NCBI RefSeq assembly: GCF_001579845.1
Contig: NZ_CP007440.1
Location: 4,734,029 to 4,798,028, forward strand
DNA: 64,000 bases
Direction of reading: 5' to 3'
From: Rhodoplanes sp. Z2-YC6860
Lineage (GTDB): Bacteria > Pseudomonadota > Alphaproteobacteria > Rhizobiales > Xanthobacteraceae
The notes beneath the pieces were generated by a model. It had not been told where the DNA came from, searched no databases, and was given only the letters and a program-made list of their open reading frames with translations. Made by a program: the position numbers and the translations under genes. Below, one piece after another: positions 60,671-64,000 of this stretch; position 1 is the first letter of the stretch, and every line of letters starts with the position of its first letter.

Positions 60671-61903
60671 TCACGCGACCGCGGGCTCCCGGTGCCGCGC
60701 GACCTCGTCCAGCGTCTCTTCGAATACGTCGAGCGCACGGTCGATATCGGCGCGTTCGATGACGAGCGGCGGCGCGAGCCGCACCACCGTGCCGTGCGTG
60801 TCTTTCGACAGCACGCCCTTCGTCAGCATCCGCAGGCAGACCTCGCGGGCGCCGGCGTAAGCCGGGTCGATTTCGGCGCCGACCCAGAGTCCGCGGCCAC
60901 GCACCGCCTTGAGCGCGGGACTTCGCATCGCGCGCAGGCGGGTCAGCATGAAGGCGCCGAGCACGCGGCTGCGCTCGACGAGCTTCTCGTCCTCGATGAT
61001 ATGCAGGGCCTCAAGGCCAACCGCCGCGGCGAGCGGATTGCCGCCAAAGGTCGATCCGTGGGAGCCAGGTGTGAACACATCCGTCAGCTCGCGCCGGCCG
61101 ACCAGCGCGGAAACCGGCAGGATGCCGCCGCCCAGCGCCTTGCCGAGGATCAGGCCGTCGGGAACCACGTGCTCGTGCTCGAACGCAAACCAGGCACCGG
61201 TGCGGCCGAGCCCCGACTGTACCTCGTCGAGGATGAAGAGCACGCCGCGCTCATCGCACAGCCGGCGCACGCCCGCGAGATAGCCCTGCGGCGGCACGAT
61301 GATGCCGGCCTCGCCCTGGATCGGCTCGATCATGACCGCGGCCGTGTCCGGGGTGATCGCGGCGGCCATCGCGGCAAGATCGCCGAACGGCACGGCGCGG
61401 AAGCCCGGCGCGAACGGGCCGAAATCCGCGCGATAATCGGCTTCGGTCGAGAAGCCGACAATGGTCGTGGTACGGCCGTGGAAGTTACCCTGCGCCACGA
61501 CGATCTCGGCGCGATCGCGGGGGATACGCTTGACGCGGTAGCCCCAGCGGCGGGCGGCCTTGATCGCGGTCTCGACCGCTTCGGCGCCGGTGTTCATCGG
61601 TAAAGCCGCATCGAGCCCGGTGCGGCGGCAGAGCTCGGCCAGCAACAGACCGAGGCGGTCGTTGTAATAGGCGCGCGACGGCATTGCGAGGCGATGCGCC
61701 TGGGCTTCGAGGGCTGCGAGAATGCGCGGATGGCTATGGCCGTGGCTCGCGGCGGAGTAAGCGCTCATCATGTCGATGTAGCGCCGGCCGTTGACGTCCC
61801 ACAGATGCGCGCCCTGGCCGCGCGCCAACACCACCGGCAATGGCTCGTAGTTGTGGGCCGCGTAGTGCTCCTCCAGCTCGATCGGCGTCATGGTCCTGGT
61901 CAT
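60671..61903 (-). CDS. rocD: Ornithine aminotransferase (class III PLP enzyme)
   Basis: A 410-residue aminotransferase. It has NTGAEAVETAIKAARRWGYR, EPIQGEAGIIVPPQGYL, LFILDEVQSGLGRTG and LGKALGGGILPVSALVGRR with the PLP lysine; the layout matches ornithine delta-aminotransferase. It makes glutamate semialdehyde from ornithine. ATG at 61903 with GAGGCG upstream; three further in-frame starts lie just upstream. A probable Lrp site overlaps the promoter region. Downstream is the amidinohydrolase gene. Confidence 0.9.
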   Translation of the reverse strand: MTRTMTPIELEEHYAAHNYEPLPVVLARGQGAHLWDVNGRRYIDMMSAYSAASHGHSHPRILAALEAQAHRLAMPSRAYYNDRLGLLLAELCRRTGLDAALPMNTGAEAVETAIKAARRWGYRVKRIPRDRAEIVVAQGNFHGRTTTIVGFSTEADYRADFGPFAPGFRAVPFGDLAAMAAAITPDTAAVMIEPIQGEAGIIVPPQGYLAGVRRLCDERGVLFILDEVQSGLGRTGAWFAFEHEHVVPDGLILGKALGGGILPVSALVGRRELTDVFTPGSHGSTFGGNPLAAAVGLEALHIIEDEKLVERSRVLGAFMLTRLRAMRSPALKAVRGRGLWVGAEIDPAYAGAREVCLRMLTKGVLSKDTHGTVVRLAPPLVIERADIDRALDVFEETLDEVARHREPAVA

Positions 61904-61922
61904 GGCTCGCCTCATCATGTCA

Positions 61923-61941
61923 ACTATAAGAATTTTATAGT
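61923..61941 (-). promoter_or_regulatory. Candidate Lrp/AsnC operator before rocD
   Basis: ACTATAA-GAATT-TTATAGT, a 7-bp dyad with a 5-bp A/T-rich centre, ends 20 bp before the rocD start. An Lrp-type gene lies directly upstream (62046-62558). Symmetric A/T-rich sites are usual for this family. Its contribution as a promoter element cannot be excluded. Confidence 0.5.
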
Positions 61942-62045
61942 GACGACCACGCCGTTCCGGCCGAAGTCGTCGCGCGCCGCGACCGTTTCGGCTGCGAATG
62001 ACGGCCTGTGCAGCCGCAAATGCTGTGGCTTGAAAAAGAGCCGGC

Positions 62046-62558
62046 TCAGCTCTGTTTATCGCGCTGACCTGACGGCGAAAGCAGTGACATCGGATAGCCC
62101 GAGAAGGTGCACACCGAGCGGAGCGCGATATGGCTCGTGATCCGCCGCACGCCGAGATCGACGTCGTCGATCAGCTCGGTGGTCAGCTCTTCATAGCGGG
62201 CGACGTCGCTGCACACGAACCGCGCCAGATAGTCGAGATCGCCGCTCACCTCCCAGCACTCGACCACCTCTTCGATCGAACGCAGGCGCTTCTCCAGGCG
62301 GTCCTGGCGGCCGAGCTTCTCCAGCGCGATCTCGGCGAAGATCGTGACCGGCTTCGACAGCCGTTCGACCGCGATCACGGCGCGGTATCCGGCGATGATG
62401 CCGGCCGCTTCGAGCCGCCGCACCCGTTCGAGGCAGGGCCGCGGCGTCAGCCCGACCAATCCTGCGAGCTTCTGGACCGTCGAACGGCCGTCGCGCTGCA
62501 GGGTAGCCAGAATCTTGATGTCGATACGATCCAGTGCGGGCGGGCGGCGGATGGCCAT
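62046..62558 (-). CDS. Lrp/AsnC-family transcriptional regulator
   Basis: A 170-residue regulator. N-terminal HTH (LDRIDIKILATLQRDGRSTVQKLAGLVGLTPRPCLERVRRLEAAGII) and C-terminal ligand (RAM) domain (VTIFAEIALEKLG, VVECWEVSGDLDYLARFVC). The position directly upstream of rocD suggests it responds to arginine or ornithine and regulates the downstream genes. ATG at 62558. Confidence 0.9.
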   Translation of the reverse strand: MAIRRPPALDRIDIKILATLQRDGRSTVQKLAGLVGLTPRPCLERVRRLEAAGIIAGYRAVIAVERLSKPVTIFAEIALEKLGRQDRLEKRLRSIEEVVECWEVSGDLDYLARFVCSDVARYEELTTELIDDVDLGVRRITSHIALRSVCTFSGYPMSLLSPSGQRDKQS

Positions 62559-62605
62559 GGCGTGCGCTCGGTTGGCAGCGCCAATGTATCAGATTCACCT
62601 GCGCG

Positions 62606-63136
62606 CTAGCGCAGCCAAGGCTTGGTCGCCACCGCCTCTTTCACCGCCTCCATGAAGCCTTCCGGCGGCGCCATCTTGATCGCAAGCGGCTTGCCGGTTT
62701 CGAGCAGGCTCTTCAGCCCCGACAGGATCGCTGGCCAGCCGGATTGGCCGCCGGCCAGGATCGATGGCGGAATATCCCACGAGTGCGCCTCTGTCATGGT
62801 CAGCTTCACAGCATCGCCGGCCGGCTCGATCTCGTAAGTGACGAGGCACTCGGGCAGTTCGCCGAAATCCTTCATGCCCTCCACCAGCCAGGTGCAGGCG
62901 AACCGCCGCGGCGGCGCCCATTCAATCACCTTGCCACTGATGTGAATGCGGCCATCCGGATAGCGAAACGCAAAGGCACCGCCGGTCCTTGGTTCAACCT
63001 CGATGGCGAAGCCGCCGAAATATTGCTTCGTGAACTCCGCGGACGTCAGTGCCGCCCAGACCTTCTCGGGCGTTGCCGCGATGTAAGTGACGTAGACGGT
63101 CTTGGGTTTCCAGTCTTTGGTCTGCAAGTTCTGCAT
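62606..63136 (-). CDS. SRPBCC/AHSA1-domain protein
   Basis: A 176-residue protein with one START-like domain of the AHSA1 (activator of Hsp90 ATPase homologue) type: VYVTYIAATPEKVWAALTSAEFTKQYFGGF at the start, and GWPAILSGLKSLLETGKPLA at the end. These domains bind hydrophobic ligands. ATG at 63136 (MQNLQTK) chosen. Third of three consecutive genes of the same family, one base after the previous stop. Confidence 0.87.
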   Translation of the reverse strand: MQNLQTKDWKPKTVYVTYIAATPEKVWAALTSAEFTKQYFGGFAIEVEPRTGGAFAFRYPDGRIHISGKVIEWAPPRRFACTWLVEGMKDFGELPECLVTYEIEPAGDAVKLTMTEAHSWDIPPSILAGGQSGWPAILSGLKSLLETGKPLAIKMAPPEGFMEAVKEAVATKPWLR

Positions 63137-63137
63137 G

Positions 63138-63620
63138 TCACAGCTTCCCCGGCCATTTCCGAGTTGCAACCAATGACTCGCCGGTTTCCAGCAGGCTCTT
63201 GAGGCTCGCGAGGATGGCCGGCCAGCCTTGCGATACCTTCTCGATCAGCTTCGAGTCCGGCGTGTCGCTCTCATGGGTCAGCGTGAGCTTCACCATGTCG
63301 CCTTGCTGCTCTAGCTCGTAGGTCAATCGCGAGACGCCGTCCGCACGCAACTCCGAGAGGAATTCGTTTTGCCACGTGAGCACCAGACGCTTATGCGGCT
63401 CGACCTCGATGATCTTGCCGGCGTCGGCGACACGGCCGTCCGGGATCATCAGTTTCCATGACGAGCCTGGCTTCCAGTCAGAGTCCTGCCAGGTTTCGCC
63501 CCAGTACTGCCTGGTGAACTCTGGCTCGATCAGGGCGCGCCAGAGCTTCTCCGCTGTGGTGCGGATATAGGTGACATAGACGAACTTCGGCTTGGCCATA
63601 GTCGCGCTGGTATCGTTCAC
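63138..63620 (-). CDS. SRPBCC/AHSA1-domain protein
   Basis: A 160-residue START-like domain: KFVYVTYIRTTAEKLWRALIEPEFTRQYWGETW, then KIIEVEPHKRLVLTWQNEF and GWPAILASLKSLLETGESLV. GTG start at 63620 overlaps the stop of the upstream gene (GTGA); an ATG at 63599 is also possible. The three genes share the GWPxxLxSLKSLLETG terminal helix and were probably produced by tandem duplication. Confidence 0.86.
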   Translation of the reverse strand: MNDTSATMAKPKFVYVTYIRTTAEKLWRALIEPEFTRQYWGETWQDSDWKPGSSWKLMIPDGRVADAGKIIEVEPHKRLVLTWQNEFLSELRADGVSRLTYELEQQGDMVKLTLTHESDTPDSKLIEKVSQGWPAILASLKSLLETGESLVATRKWPGKL

Positions 63621-64000
63621 GCCGACCTCCCCAGGGCTGCCTGACGCTGCGTGACGACATCGCTGAAAGAGGAGATCAGGCCGTTCCCGGTCTCCAGCAG
63701 GCTCTTCAAGCTCGACAGCACCTTCGGCCAGCCGCCGCTGATGCTCTCGAACACCTTGCTGCCCGCTTCGAATTCATCGTGGATGACGGTGAGCTGCACC
63801 TCGTTCTCGAACGGCACGAGCTCGAAGGTCACGCGCGAATGCGGTTCGTGGAGGACATGCTGGTATTGCGGATGCCAGGTGTACGAAAGCCGCCGCGGCG
63901 GATCGCATTCCAGCACGATGCCCTTGTCGAAGGGCGGCACGCCGTCCTTGTCGACCACGTAATGCGAGCCGACCTTCCAGTCCGAGGCAACCCGATAGCC
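63617..64000 (-). CDS. SRPBCC/AHSA1-domain protein, 5' end beyond the window
   Basis: The visible 127 codons are the C-terminal part of a third START-like domain: DWKVGSHYVVDKDGVPPFDKGIVLECDPPRRLSYTWHPQYQ, then EVQLTVIHDEF and GWPKVLSSLKSLLETGNGL. The reading frame stays open to the window edge at 64000, so the start is missing. Head of a three-gene operon of the same family; an ArsR-type regulator often accompanies such genes and may lie just outside. Confidence 0.85.
   Translation of the reverse strand, partial: GYRVASDWKVGSHYVVDKDGVPPFDKGIVLECDPPRRLSYTWHPQYQHVLHEPHSRVTFELVPFENEVQLTVIHDEFEAGSKVFESISGGWPKVLSSLKSLLETGNGLISSFSDVVTQRQAALGRSA

Overview
The window is GC-rich, gene-dense chromosomal DNA that looks like an alphaproteobacterium of the order Hyphomicrobiales (Rhizobiales), probably near Bradyrhizobium, Rhodoplanes or Pseudolabrys. 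This placement is inferred from gene content: an ATP12-type F1 chaperone, Bug/TctC receptors without their membrane partners, separate propionyl-CoA carboxylase subunits, a 2-oxoacid:ferredoxin oxidoreductase operon and short dispersed palindromes. There is no phage, conjugation module, CRISPR array or rRNA. One tRNA gene (Leu-GAG) is present.

Layout. 0-5.7 kb: a cupin protein, an IS5-type transposase stub, a divergent SDR/AraC pair, a methyltransferase and an exported protein, ending in IS630 copy A. 5.7-9.7 kb: a leftward operon starting with queC and a VUT transporter (7-deazaguanine metabolism), then an RraA-like protein, YdcF and a quinone reductase whose stop codon lies at the IS border. 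9.7-15.1 kb: a beta-propeller, a hydratase and a methyltransferase, then a rearranged stretch in which a broken MerR-ATPase gene sits between two copies of the 3' end of an aldo/keto reductase gene. 15.1-24.6 kb: isovaleryl-CoA dehydrogenase, a GGDEF/EAL protein, mgtE, a polysaccharide deacetylase, an FAD monooxygenase, tRNA-Leu, a short fliN, lipB and a LysR/tautomerase pair. 25-34 kb: an overlapping DUF805/cyclotransferase/acylphosphatase operon, pccA, a 1-Cys peroxiredoxin, a membrane protein-MCP-globin operon and class III alcohol dehydrogenase. 34-45 kb: two Bug receptors, an EamA exporter, IS630 copy B in the opposite orientation to copy A, and many small exported or membrane proteins. 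45-54.7 kb: a lipase, a pccB fossil, a second FAD monooxygenase, intact pccB, a TPR protein, an M48 protease with DUF898, and ATP12. 54.9-64 kb: a three-gene 2-oxoacid:ferredoxin oxidoreductase operon, an arginine/ornithine module (amidinohydrolase, ornithine aminotransferase, Lrp regulator) and three tandem SRPBCC genes, the last cut by the window edge.

Themes. Metabolism centres on acyl-CoA and amino-acid breakdown: IVD for leucine, PCC for propionyl-CoA, a KOR-type enzyme for 2-oxoacids, and Lrp-linked arginine/ornithine use. The most notable observations are the membrane protein-MCP-globin operon, which resembles a split haem-based chemotaxis sensor; two places where a gene is bracketed by a direct repeat of a neighbour's 3' end; the amber-broken MerR-ATPase fusion with a textbook 19-bp-spaced MerR promoter; and a strong hairpin that buries the ribosome-binding site of a small membrane protein.
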